Source: Steromphala cineraria (Eukaryota > Mollusca > Gastropoda > Trochida > Trochidae). Taken from it: DNA of 64,000 nucleotides. A program made the position numbers and the translations under genes. Below the pieces are notes generated by a model. That model did no database searches. It was not told the origin of the DNA and saw only the letters and a program-made list of their open reading frames with translations. The stretch lies in the NCBI GenBank assembly GCA_916613615.1, contig OU744721.1, positions 70,251,060 through 70,315,059 on the forward strand. The letters run 5' to 3'. Numbering within the stretch: position 1 is the stretch's first letter; the number at the start of each line of letters is the position of its first letter. This document shows, piece by piece, positions 35,701 through 47,637 of the stretch.

Positions 35701-38700
35701 CAGAGAAGGAAATGTTGTTCAGAAACATTGCTTTATGCCTTAGTTCAGCTATAACTCAAATGAATTTCCAGTAGAAACCTCCATAAGAAACAAACCTGTA
35801 TGAGCACATCTGTTTTCTATTCCGTCACTCCAGTTGTACAGTTTGTAGTACAGACTGCAGTATGGGCAGAATGGGGATACCATGAATCATGTTATGACAG
35901 GAATTCCATAACTCAGTAAACAGTATCTTTATTTAGTAACTGTTCCCACAAGTAAACCGGCTTTTACAGCTCCAATGGATTATTAAGTAAGACATGGTCA
36001 TGATTGTTTTAGCAGAGATGTTGCTTAAGTTTTTTCGAATTTGGCAGCATGTCAACATTTTGGGAGCCGTCTGGTCTACAATTTCCCCCCTAGACACTTC
36101 TTAAATGTTTTATACATTTCATTAACGTGTTTCAGCTAGTCGTGTTAGTTGGACAAATAAGGAAAAAATGGAGCGCAAGCTTAAAGTGAAGTTCACAGCT
36201 GCAAGTACAGGTATCGATATAACATGTATATCTAGGGAACTCCACCATAATCACCACTTATCATCACAAAATGCAATACAAGCAATAATCCTTAATTGTT
36301 TCCACCAGACACAGTCAATACACAGTCAATTCTAGAAATACCTTCCCCTTGGACGTGGTCAACTCTAGCTCACTTGAATAACACCTTGAGAAAGTCGTAT
36401 AATACAAAGTGTGTGTTATACCATATTCTTGTGTCGATATAATCTCCAATTCAAACACTGAAATGCCTTAAGATGCGTTTTAAAAAAAACTGGCTATAAT
36501 TGCTGCTGAAATCACACCTGCCCCTCGTTATTATATTCAGACATTTACATTGTCGGTTTCACCAATTTAGAAACACCTAATTGCAGCAGATGAATAGATA
36601 ACTTTTTTAATACAATTTCTTTATATTTTCTCCTTCGTCATATGAAGAAACAAGGTTCTCTTTTTTACTTCAATTCCATGTTTGACTGAATAATAGGTAT
36701 AAAGAAGTATCCAGATTTCCATATCCATTACGATCAGGTAGGAATAAAAACATCTTAACTTCTAGCCTAGTTTTAAAATAAAAGGAAGCTAAATATGTCT
36801 GTATAAATAGATTAATGAGTGTTTGTTTTGCTGGATCACCTAACAAACACTCGACTGATGTTATTCCTGGCGGTAAGGTAAGTCACGTGTAAGTAATGAT
36901 GAGTGATACACCTGCTGAGCAAGGGGAAATGTTGATTTAAATCTTCTTTAGAAAAGTGAGGGGCTTGTGTTCACTAGAGGTTAAGATAAGTACCAATGAA
37001 TTATTGGGTTGCAGGTCATACCATGAGAAACAAACATGTATGCATATGCTGGCGGTCTATTAAAACGCTATTAATAATCTATCATCAATAGGAAATTTGA
37101 GTGGTGAAATGTTCATTTGTAACATCTACATTTGAAACTTATATATGAAAAAGAACGTCCTGCGAGTGTCACAACTATCACACCAAAATTAATGAAGGTA
37201 ATTTATTTTACGTCACTTAACATAAAAGAACATGTGGCCAACTGTTCATACTCCCTTTTCAACATGAGAATACACAATGAAGCTATAATGAAGCCTATTT
37301 AAAGCAGATGTTCGAACTACTGCAAACACGTTATCAGACATCAAATGTAACGATAAATAGTTTCTTTCTTAAATGTACTTAACAATATCTCAATATATAG
37401 TTAACATGTAAAGATGCAATGTTAGTTTGTTAAATTCTAAGTTTGAATAAAATACAAACATCTGGAATCTTAAATATATACTATGATTAACTCCACCACA
37501 ATCTCTTTTGAGATTTTAATAAGAAATAGCACTGCATTACATGTATACAACACATTGAAATTTATTGTAGTTGGAATCTTTAGAGTAAATACTCGTTTCG
37601 ATAATTTTTCGTTTTCTTATAAGTGACCTGTGAAAGCAACCAGTACATTTGACATTTACATGTCTCAGAACAAGAATTATACAAAGAACACGGGTTTAAT
37701 TGTATTGAAAGTACAACACAACAAAATGACAGATAACGTAGATATATAAACATTGAAAAGAATATCAGAAAAACTAATGATCTGGAACAATAATTTGCAA
37801 TTTGATATAATTCCGCCTTACTCTTTAATCCTGGACATTTTAAGGCAAACAATTGTATACCATAATCAACTAAATTTATAAAACAGTCCTCTTACACATC
37901 ATTTGTCAGAAACGGCTTAGTTTTTAGGGGGTTTATTTCAGATTTTTCGGATAGATATTTATCTCATCTTGTTGATTTGAACTTCCTAGTTTGTTTACTC
38001 TAAAGCGCTACAGAAACGTGTTTACTGTCTTTGTTTGCACGCATTTGCCTCCAAGACTTCAATAATATTTAACTTACTAACAGTTTAAGTTAATTCGATG
38101 AATTTAAACTTTAAATGTTTAAATGATAAATGTTTTACCTCACCAACTGTGAACTAAGTCACTGTACTTGTTGCAACAATTATCTGTAATTGCTTTTCCT
38201 TAACAGCAAAATAACAATTGTTGAATATAGGAAGCAGAATAAGAATTCAGCTCATAGTGAACATATTTCGACGTACTTTTAAGGAATTAATGAATTATTT
38301 GATTACAATTGATTGTATTCAACAAGAGAAGCCATTAAGCAGACATATATGAAGTGTTTCAAATATTGTTGACGATGATGCTCAGTCTTTATGTTCATCA
38401 ACTACCAGCGATTAGTGTTTAAATTTGTTAAACTAATGTTTCCAGATTTCCTTTTAAAACTTCAACACAAAATCGATATCATGGATTAATCCTTTTGAGT
38501 TTCATGAAGTTTGTGTGTAAACTTTATAAGAAATCAAGAAATCTTTCCAATTAATATGGCTCACGACCAATTACAATGATTATTCTTACATTCCACACTC
38601 ATTGTGTGCAGGCAACAATGTGACCTCTATTTGTAAATGGATACCAATCTGACATTTTGTTGAATGATCGCACGAACACTTGTTTGCCGATGATGAAAAC

Positions 38701-40006
38701 AAACAAAACAAACCAGTATTTACTGCACGTTAACGAACCTTTGCACATGAAGTGATGAATGCATTACTTTATAACTGACAGGGGGCATCAACAGAAATAA
38801 CCTTTTTATTCTGCAAGCATCCACTCACGACCGTTTAAACTTAAACAAGATAATTTGTTTTCAACAAGCAACTCATTATTTCATTTTTACATGTACGTTG
38901 AATGTTTTTGGTGATAGTTATAAACTGAAGCCTTGAATCTAGAAGCTTTATACATAGACTGTCAGTGTGGATACTAAAGTAGCAGTAATGAAATCTACGA
39001 TTAACATTGTATCCTACTGTGTACAGATAAATGCTGAATCAAAACGTCATTTAACGCTTAGGACAAACATGAGGGTTTGAAAGAAAACTAGCTAAATGTG
39101 TTCTTGTTGGATTGATGTCTTTTATGAGGTTTCCTTTTTATTTCTAATAAACACAATTAACTCTACAATTTTCTTAGGGATGTTTGAATGTTTCATTTTC
39201 AACCCTCATGTTGGTTTAATGTGATACTGATACAGAAATATTTCAGTTAAGTGGCACTTTTCAAATTGAAGGATTCTTGGATTGTTTAAAAAAATCATAT
39301 TGATTAACAGTATTGGTGCATTATTATGGATGAACAATTGAAATTCAGGTTTTTTATCATTTGTAGTTGAAACTCACAAATATGTCGTATCATAATTTAA
39401 TGTTTTTGAAAATTAAGTTTAGAACAGCTTTAAATATATCAGACTATTAGAACTAAACAGTACTTTTCATAGATAAATCATAAAGTTTACTTGGCATACA
39501 GGATCCAATTTGCTATTGGCGAGGAATAATATATCAATTTTAAAATCAATTGACACCCACAGTCAGTCTATAGGTCTAGTAATTTGCATTCTAATTACAT
39601 CACAAATATGTTAGACATTACAGCCTATTTCAAGCCGATGTCAATTTGTTTCAAGAGTGCCACACTTTGATAATAAGTAAGGCAAGCTTTTAAGTAAGTG
39701 GCACATGGTTGTCGGTTTTGCATATCTTTTTATCTACAATGTAGACGTTTATGCTGATTTGTTTTCATAAGCTGCTTTTAAAAGCTTGTGTTTTTCCAAG
39801 TTTCTCTTAATGGTTCATTGTGGATAATGTTTGCAACATGACTTCAAATGACTCCAAATGATCACTTTCATTGAGTTTGCATTATTTGTATTCGGACTCA
39901 TATTAAGATATGTTTTCATTGAAAGTTGGGTTTATGAAAACATCAACTGTTTCCCAATTGTTTTATTTTTCTTCCATCTTGACATTTACGACAAAATTCA
40001 CAAAAA
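32757..40006. repeat. C1: tandem unit, about 7.2 kb
   Basis: Starts AAATTAAAATCAAACTTA and ends before the same phrase at 40007. Long stretches are visibly very similar to C2 and C3. Compared with C3 it lacks about 240 bp near 34480 and about 430 bp at 39148 (AATAAACAC joined directly to AATTAACTC). No gene is evident; open frames such as 37580-37852 change freely between copies. Confidence 0.9.
35339..35346. promoter_or_regulatory. TGACGTCA site, C1 copy
   Basis: Homologous to 3942, 21859, 43636 and 52543, within AAGACTCCTGACGTCATTTC. Function is inferred only from persistence of the octamer. Confidence 0.35.
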
Positions 40007-41140
40007 TTAAAATCAAACTAATTCCTAAAACTGAATGATGTGATATTCCATCCAATCAATGTTTAACTGCTGCATGAACTTAGAAGTTTTGAAAAAACGG
40101 CGCTATTTACTTGGCAAATTTGACATGTGTTGTAAACGGACTTGCACTTCTCTACTATGACATTTGTTTCATAGTTATGTTTTATGTGCACTGTTTTATT
40201 GATATTCTTAAAGCGTGAATAAATATATAAAATGCTGAGTTCTCCTTTTAACTATCCCTGACGTTAATAATGTAAGTTAAAATGCCAAAGAATACTTTCC
40301 TGATGTTTTTAATGCTGCTAGTCACAAAGATAGAAAGTATGTTTGATATCTTTTTTTACACAAAAACATCAATAACAGGTTGTGTATGGATTATTTCTGT
40401 GACAGATAGCACTCTTTATGTATAAGTATAATTCGTAGCCACCTGAAATGGTAACGCTACAATCTGCCTGTAACCTGTAAAATATGATAGGAAGTACTTC
40501 ATGAAATGTTTGCTTTAATTGTTATTCATAGAGATGGTGTTTTATAAATTATCAGTGAATATTAAATATTTAATTCTTGAAGATAAATACTCGAGTAAAC
40601 CGTATATGATATGATTTCCTATCGTTTCTTCTGATTTGAGATTTTACAGTTGAAAACATAGACCTCCTATGTTCATATAAATAGTTTGATGTAACAATTG
40701 AAATGTAGAGCATATATGTCTTACTCATGCTATAGAGATGCAAGCTGTCGGTTGAAAATGCTAAAAATAACCTTTATCTTAAAATATCATTGAATGATGT
40801 TTTGCAGTTTGACAGATGAACTTTTTCCATGTACTATTCACAGTCATTTTTTGGCTAACAATTTATTTCAAAATCATTTACTTTATAAAACTCTGTTTTT
40901 CTATCTCATTTGTCATAGAAGTCTTACTTGACATGGCAATTTGTATTTGGAACTACCATTTATTTCTTATTTTGTTGAACTATACTCCTTGAGGTAGTGT
41001 ACCAATCACAGTGTCCCATTTATTTACTTTGTGGATCTAGATGGTATTTTTAATGTCTTTTCGTGTACTCATTGGGCAGAAATAAATGAAAGAAACTTTA
41101 AAATGGACTCATACGGTATTCTAATAAGCCAATAAGTAAT

Positions 41141-41286
41141 AGTTACTAGCATAGTAAATTGTATGCATCGGATAATGGCAGGGACACTTTGTCCGAGAGG
41201 CCAGTACGAGGCGGAGCCGAGTACTGGCTCGAGGACAAAGTTTCCCTGCCATTATCCGATGCATACAATTTACTATGCTAGTAACT
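41141..41286. repeat. Hairpin 1, 146 bp, with GAGGCGGAGCCGAG centre
   Basis: Arms of about 66 bases (AGTTACTAGCATAGTAAATT ... GGACACTTTGTCC) are almost perfect complements. The centre is GAGGCGGAGCCGAG, itself able to fold. The arms show no similarity to those of the other two GAGGC hairpins. Confidence 0.93.
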
Positions 41287-41388
41287 GACTTACATCTCAC
41301 TTAATCCGAGTACAATCAACCACAAAATTAATATTTTTAAATAAAATTTTAATTTTCGATAACCGTCCAAGGGCTTCTTCACTGTTTT

Positions 41389-41598
41389 ATGAATGAAGTT
41401 TGTAGTACTATGAATGGTGTAAGAGCACGTGCTTCTTGCTTGTCAAAGCGCAAGGCACGAAGTAAATGTTTTGGGCTTGCAGACTTCGTGCACTCCATGA
41501 ATATGAGCCTGTTTCAAGACAAAGTTTCACAGGTTGTCCATTTCTGTTTCGATTTTGAAGGTAGAAGACGTGTCATTAGAGTCCTCATAGACAGCTAA
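41389..41598 (+). CDS. Hypothetical small ORF inside the C2 insertion
   Basis: A 69-codon open frame from ATG to TAA, in a less AT-rich part of the insertion. It ends HFCFDFEGRRRVIRVLIDS and contains a basic run near its start (RARASCLSKRKARSK). I do not recognise the family and see no upstream or downstream exon. It is absent from C1 and C3 because the whole insertion is. It could be a chance frame. Confidence 0.2.
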   Translation: MNEVCSTMNGVRARASCLSKRKARSKCFGLADFVHSMNMSLFQDKVSQVVHFCFDFEGRRRVIRVLIDS

Positions 41599-43209
41599 AT
41601 TTTGACAGTGGTTTCTACTTTTGAAACGTTTCTCTTGGATTTCTAATAAAAAGGTAATTTAATCATTCCCATAACAAGTTTAGCCAAACGAAATATTATT
41701 TAATCTATGAAATAAAATAATTATGTATCATTATCAAATTATTTTGGATATTTCTAGACTTATTTTCCTTACATAACGAAAGTTTTGGTGCAACACAAAT
41801 CATATAATGTTTATTTCTTGGTATTGTTTTTTTTCTAGTCTAAACTAAAGTCTACAGTGTTATTAGGTGATTTTAATATTTTGATTTTTGATTTGATTTT
41901 TGATATTTTGCAATGTATTATGATTATTTTACAGCTTGTTTTATTTGATTATTGATACTTTCCGTTCAATTCTATGTTTATGTTGTTGATTCATTGTTTT
42001 AAACCATGTGTAGGAAAGGTTTACAAAAGTGTCCTTGCATCAGATGGCAGGACTCTTTGGCCTAAGAGTTCCCGATATCGATAATGAACAGGACACTTTT
42101 TTGAATGGTTGCCATGGACGACGAGGGCTAAGTGGGATGTAAGCTTTCATATCATTTGTATAGATAAAATAAAATAAATGTTTAACTTACGGATGCAATT
42201 ATGAACAAATGATATTGGTTGCACAATAAAGTGAGAGATATTGTTATCTAAATCAACTGGGAAATCCATTTACATGTATGTTATCCTTCTCAACTTCAAT
42301 CACTTAGCAACACAAATACTTTTTTAATAAGTTCTGCTTGATAGCATGTATCGTACTCTATCAGTAGTTGAAAAAAGGATTTTCTTATGTTCTCTTTGAT
42401 GTACACACAAAGTAAATATTCATATTTTTGTTAGTGACAGTAACTTTCTTTATAGAATTCTATCATTTTTTATTAATGTTGACATGACTAAATTAACCAT
42501 GGCAGGCTATCACGAGTTTCATTAGACAGCACGTGTATACCTTGTAAATGTAAACACATGCCAGTATTCCATACTGTGTGCCTATGTGTAGAGAAGGAAC
42601 CCCTATCCAACATAACACAAGGCAAGACTTACACGCAAGTGTCTAAAGTTTATTTTAACTCACATGTTCCTATATATTCTATTACAATTTTATTTTATAT
42701 GCTATTCTTCTATTCTTTATTCATTTTGAACAGAAAGTATTAATTGTTGATCAAGATTTAGCAACATGTCTTTCCTGGTTTGACAATTCAAATGATGCAT
42801 TTCTGCTTTTGGGTAGCTCACCATAATCAAATTGTTAAAAGTCGTGTTATTAAGCTTTGCACATTCTCCTGTTTTTCGTAACAATGCATGTGTTTGGAAG
42901 CTTATCATAATTTATTTGTTTGGAGCCGTTTTGTTAAGCCTAGAAGTAGCATTTGTCATCAAGTAAAGGCTAAACAGTAGATATTGCTCGTGTGGAATCA
43001 TCGATATCAACCATCAATGAAGATATTTCTACAGTCAAATTGTCATAATGATAGAGTATCATTAGTAATACAATCACAAGGCTTTGACACCACCTCCCAG
43101 AACAGATATTAAAATACTTTTAATTGTCATTTGTCAACATACTTACATTTTCCCAAAGCATATGTTAATTCATTAATGCTAACATTAAACTGTTTTATGC
43201 TAAACTTTG

Positions 43210-43230
43210 TATATATATATATATATATAT
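43210..43230. repeat. Short (TA)n microsatellite
   Basis: About ten TA units in C2. C1 at the same place (34963-34970) has a shorter run and C3 (near 52178) none, a simple length polymorphism between copies. Confidence 0.9.
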
Positions 43231-43635
43231 GACGTTATAAGATGTTAAATGTATATCTGTAATGATAGAATGTTGTTAAAACATACTTTGAATAAAATAA
43301 AATGACACAATTTTGTAGAAAAGACAGGTGGAGTGAATCAGGTGACGTAGCTCAATTAATGTAGGAAGTTGTATTTCATGAATTGTATTCTTACTACTCT
43401 AAAACACTTACACCTATTTTGACAGATGCCAACACCTCACTTGACGAAATATATCATAGATATTATGAACAGGAGCGAACTGTACATTTAGTGCCAACAA
43501 AAAGTTGAATATCAATAGAAGACTTTGTAAAATCATTTAAACTATCAAATACCCATAAGAGATTGTATAAACGATAACCATATTTGCATACAAGTTATAT
43601 TTCTCACACGATCCTGGTGAAAACATCAAGGCCGC

Positions 43636-43643
43636 TGACGTCA
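43636..43643. promoter_or_regulatory. TGACGTCA site, C2 copy
   Basis: Octamer is intact, although the sequence just downstream in this copy is deleted or rearranged (no ACTACAATGACC follows). Confidence 0.35.
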
Positions 43644-45328
43644 ATGATTTGGGTCATCCACAGAAGTCAGTTAAACTTAAGATGTTAAACTGCTGTAAGT
43701 GAACTGATGTCTTTATGCCAAATATACTAATACTGCATTTTAAGTTAAAATTTCTTAATTCAAGTAAAATAAGGCATTTTAAAAATACAAGTTATTAGTT
43801 CAGCAAATAGTTTTCGAACAATCAATATTTGTTCAAATTTCAGGTCAAATGATATCGTCTTCTTATTTTTCAGAAGATCCAAAGTCTTAAGAGGTGATTT
43901 TTGAAAATATAATCTCAAAAACACTTTGTTGGCTTTACAAGCGGAACATACATGTATTTGATAAACAGAGAAGGATATTTTGTTCCGAATTATTGCTATA
44001 TGCCTTAGTTCAGCTATAAACCAAATGATTTTTCTGTAGAAACCCCCATAAGAAACAAACCTATATGAGCACATGTGTTTTCTATTCCTTCACTCCAGTA
44101 GTACAGTTTGTAGTACAGGCTGCAGTATGAGCAGAATGGGGATACCATGAATCATGTTATGACGGGAATTCCATAACTCAATAAACAGTATCTTTATTTA
44201 GTAACTGTTCCCACAAGTAAACCGACTTTTACAACTCCAATGGATTATTAAGTAAGACATGGTCATGATTGTTTTAGCAGAGATGTTTCTTAAGTTTTTT
44301 TCGGACTTGGCAGCATGTCAACATTTTGGGAGCCGTCTGGTCTACAATTTTCCCCCTAGACACTTCTTAAATGTTTTATACAATTCATTAACGTGTTTCA
44401 GCTAGTCGTGTTAGTTGGACAAATAAGGAAAAAATGGAGCGCAAGCTTAAAGTGAAGTTCACAGCTGCAAGTACAGGTATCGATATAATATGTATATCTA
44501 GGGAACTCCACCATAATCACCACTTATCATCACAAAATGCAATACAAGCAATAATCCTTAATTGTTTCCACCAGACACAGTCAATACACAGTCAATTCTA
44601 GAAATACCTTCCCCTTGGACGTGGTCAACTCTAGCTCACTTGAATAACACCTTAAGAAAGTCGTATAATACAAAGTGTGTGTAATACCATATTCTTGTGT
44701 CGATATAATCTCCAATTCAAACACTGAAATGCCTTAAGATGCGTAAAAAAAAAGCTGGCTATAATTGCTGCTGAAAACACACCTGCCTCTCGTTATTATA
44801 TTCAGACATTTACATTGTCAGTTTCACCAATTTAGAAACACTAACTGTAGCAGATGAATGGATAACTTTTTTATACAATTTCTTTATATTTTCTCCTTCT
44901 TCAGATGAAGAAAAAAGGTTCTCCTTTTTACTTCAATTCCATGTTTGACTGAATAATAGGTATACAGAAGTATCCAGATTTCCATATCCTTTACGATCAG
45001 GTAGGAATAAAAACATTTTAACTTCTAGCCTAGTTTTAAAATAAAAGGAAGCTAAATATGTCTGTATAAATAGATTAATGAGTGTTTGTTTTGCTGGATC
45101 ACCTAACAAACACTCGACTGATGTTATTCCTGGCGGTAAGGTAAGTCACGTGTAAGTAATGATGAGTGATACACCTGCTGAGCCAGGGGAAATGTTGATT
45201 TAAGTCTTCTTTTGAACAGTGCAGGGCTTGTGTTCACTAGAGGTTAAGATAAGTACCAATGGATTATTGGGCTGTAGGTCACACCATGAGAAACAAACAT
45301 GTATGCATATTGTCTATGAAAACACTAC

Positions 45329-46060
45329 TTTTAATTCTTTATATTGGGTGTATTAAATATATTATGTTATTTTGCAAACGAAACAATCACACAATGCATT
45401 TTCTTCTTTTTATCCAATATGTGCAAATCAATGTCACAAATTCTCAAAATCTATATATCAAACACACAGTAAAAGATATACCCACAATTTCCTAGGTGTA
45501 TCCTTCATTACACTTCCTGTTTAAATCGTGGGTCCCCGAGGCGTAGCGTAGCTTAGCCGACGAAAAATGAATCAAACAAGAGGTGTATTGAGTGATGCAC
45601 CGAGGGAAGTGTGGGCCTATTTTTTTCTTAAAGTATGTATTCGATTTACAGATTTGCATAATACCCCCACTTATAGCCCACTCCGGTCAAGGTATATATA
45701 CTTTATCACACATTTTTTGAGAGGATAAACACCGTTTTCAAGACATGACCTTTAAATATTATCAAACTACAGGTAATCGCAAACTTTGTTGTCGTTATTA
45801 AGTTTACTGATGAACTTTTCAAGTTAAACTTTATTTTCACAAAAATAAACTTCTGACACATTTGTGAAAGACAATGATGTCATGAATTAATTTGTTTGCT
45901 TTTATCATATCTAAATTGTGTGAGCCAGAATTTGACAATAATTTAGCTATGCTTCCATCAATGATACATTTCAATTGTGTAAAAAACATGATTATATCAT
46001 TTAAAGTATTAACGTTATTACACTTTAATTGATTTTGTTGATCGCAAATATTTTAAAAAC
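45329..46060. mobile_element. Insertion in C2 holding hairpin 2
   Basis: C1 and C3 read AACACTATTAATAATCTATC; C2 departs after AAACACTA and returns at ATCATCAATAGG, about 730 bases later. Apart from the hairpin at 45481-45615 I see no transposase, and no clear terminal repeats or target duplications. Confidence 0.6.
45481..45615. repeat. Hairpin 2, 135 bp, with GAGGC...GCC centre
   Basis: Imperfect arms of about 44 bases: CCCACAATTTCCTAGGTG pairs with the complement of the right end (GCACCGAGGGAAGTGTGGG). About three quarters of arm positions match, so it is older than hairpin 1. The centre is CGAGGCGTAGCGTAGCTTAG followed by CCGACG. Confidence 0.8.
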
Positions 46061-47218
46061 ATATCATCAATAGGAAATTTGTGAAATCTTGTGGAATAGT
46101 GAAATCTTTTTTTGCATTTGAAACCAATATATGAAAAAGAACGTCCTGCGAGTGTCACAACTATCAGACCAAAATTAATGACGGTTAACTTAACATAAAA
46201 GAACATGTGGCCAGCTGTTCATACTCCCTTTTCAACATGCGAATAAACAATGAAGCAATAATGAAGCCTATTTTAAGCAGATGTTCGAACTACTGCAAAT
46301 AAGTAATCAGACAACACATATAATTATAGAGTTTCTTTCTTAAATGTACTCAATATCTCAATATATAGTTAACATGTAAATATGCAATGTTAGTTTTATA
46401 TGTTTTTTCAAAGAATAAAATACAAACATCTGGAAACTTGAATATATACTATGATTAACTCCACCACAATCTCTTTTGAGATTTTAATAAGAAATAGCAC
46501 TGCATTACATGTATACAACACATTGAAATACTTTGTAATTTATTGTAGTTGGAATCTTTAGAGTAAATACTCGTTTCGAAAGCAACCAGTACATTTGGTA
46601 TTTCATTTGACATTTACATGTCTCAGAACAAGAATTATACAAAGAACACGGGTTTAATTGTATTGAAAGTACAACACAACAAAATGAAAGATAACGTATA
46701 TATATACACATTGAAAAGAATAGCAGCAAAACTAATAAATTGGAATACTATTGTGCAATTTGACAGATTTCTGTTTTAATCCTGGATATTTTAAGGCAAA
46801 CATTTTTATGGCATGATCAACAAAATGTACAAAACTGTCCTCTTTCACTTATTTGTCACAGACGGCTTAGTTTGTATGGATTTATGTCGGATATTTCAGA
46901 CCTCATTTCCTAGATTGTTTTCTCTAAAGGGTTACAGAAACGATTTTATTGTCCTTCTTTGCACGCATTTGACACCAAGAACATGTATTGACTTCAATGA
47001 TACTAAACTTTCTGACAGTTAAAACTAAATTCGATGAATTTAAACTCTAATTATTTAAATCATAAAATTTGTACCTCACCAACTGAGGACTAAATCACTG
47101 TAATTGTTACAACAATTATCTGTAATTGCTTTTCCTTTACAGCAAAATAACAATTGATGAATATAGGGAGCAGGAAAATATTTCAGATCATAGAAAATAT
47201 TTTGACGTAGGCATATAC

Positions 47219-47364
47219 AGAATCTCACCCAAGTGTCTTCTGATATCAAATAAATCAACACAAGTTGATAAAAGTAACAAGTATCCGAGGCTTGCCGAGA
47301 ATATTTTACTTTTATGAACGAGTGTTGATAAATTTGATATCAGAAGACACGAGGGTGAGATTCT
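47219..47364. repeat. Hairpin 3, 146 bp, with CGAGGCTTGCCGAG centre
   Basis: Arms of about 60 bases (AGAATCTCACCC ... GTGTCTTCTGATATCAAAT ... ATCAACAC) match at most positions with small changes. The centre is CGAGGCTTGCCGAG. Same length as hairpin 1 but unrelated arms. Confidence 0.92.
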
Positions 47365-47592
47365 ATTCATCATTCAAGATCATTTTCCATCACATTACTT
47401 TGAACACTGCTAACCTTAAAAGTCCTTAACCAGTGATGTCATAACATTCGAGTTAATGACGTCATAGCATTGTGACGTCGTTGTGTTTATGATGTCATAG
47501 CATTGTAACGTCATCACTGATGATGTAATATGTTTGTGATGTTATGTATTTTCAGATTAAAGGGAATTGTTCAAAATCTACTGTCAAAGCAA

Positions 47593-47637
47593 TATCTCCT
47601 AGGAGATATCGTTTGATCTGTCACAAACGATATCTCC
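47593..47637. repeat. Nested short palindromes
   Basis: A perfect 16-base palindrome TATCTCCTAGGAGATA (47593-47608) overlaps a second hairpin with 14-base perfect arms, GGAGATATCGTTTG (47602-47615) and its complement (47624-47637), separated by eight bases. The two folds are mutually exclusive. Confidence 0.85.

Larger units (their letters stand above)
41137..42143. mobile_element. Insertion in C2 flanked by TAAG, hairpin plus TIR segment
   Basis: C1 and C3 read continuously from CTAATAAGC(C/T)AATA to CTTTCAT; here about 1 kb intervenes with TAAG on both sides (41133-41136, 42140-42143). It has a hairpin (41141-41286) followed by a segment bounded by CTTACATCTCACTTA (41287) and its near-complement TAAGTGGGATGTAAG (to 42143). 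The inner segment encodes no known transposase. The exact element ends are uncertain because the hairpin and the inner TIRs both look like termini. Confidence 0.65.

Noticed and set aside
35820..36070. AATAAA in the shared block as proof of a minus-strand gene's 3' end
   Set aside because: The hexamer is frequent in AT-rich DNA and no coding exon can be joined to it. Kept only as an observation.
37580..37852. A 90-codon minus-strand frame present in both C1 and C3 (58179-58451), suggesting a conserved gene
   Set aside because: Most differences between the two copies change the amino acid, the C2 copy is broken, and the similarity is explained by recent duplication. No family is recognised.
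41141..41286. Hairpins as assembly fold-back artefacts
   Set aside because: The arms carry differing substitutions, and the surrounding insertions have clear empty sites in C1 and C3. An artefact would normally give perfect arms. Long reads would settle it.
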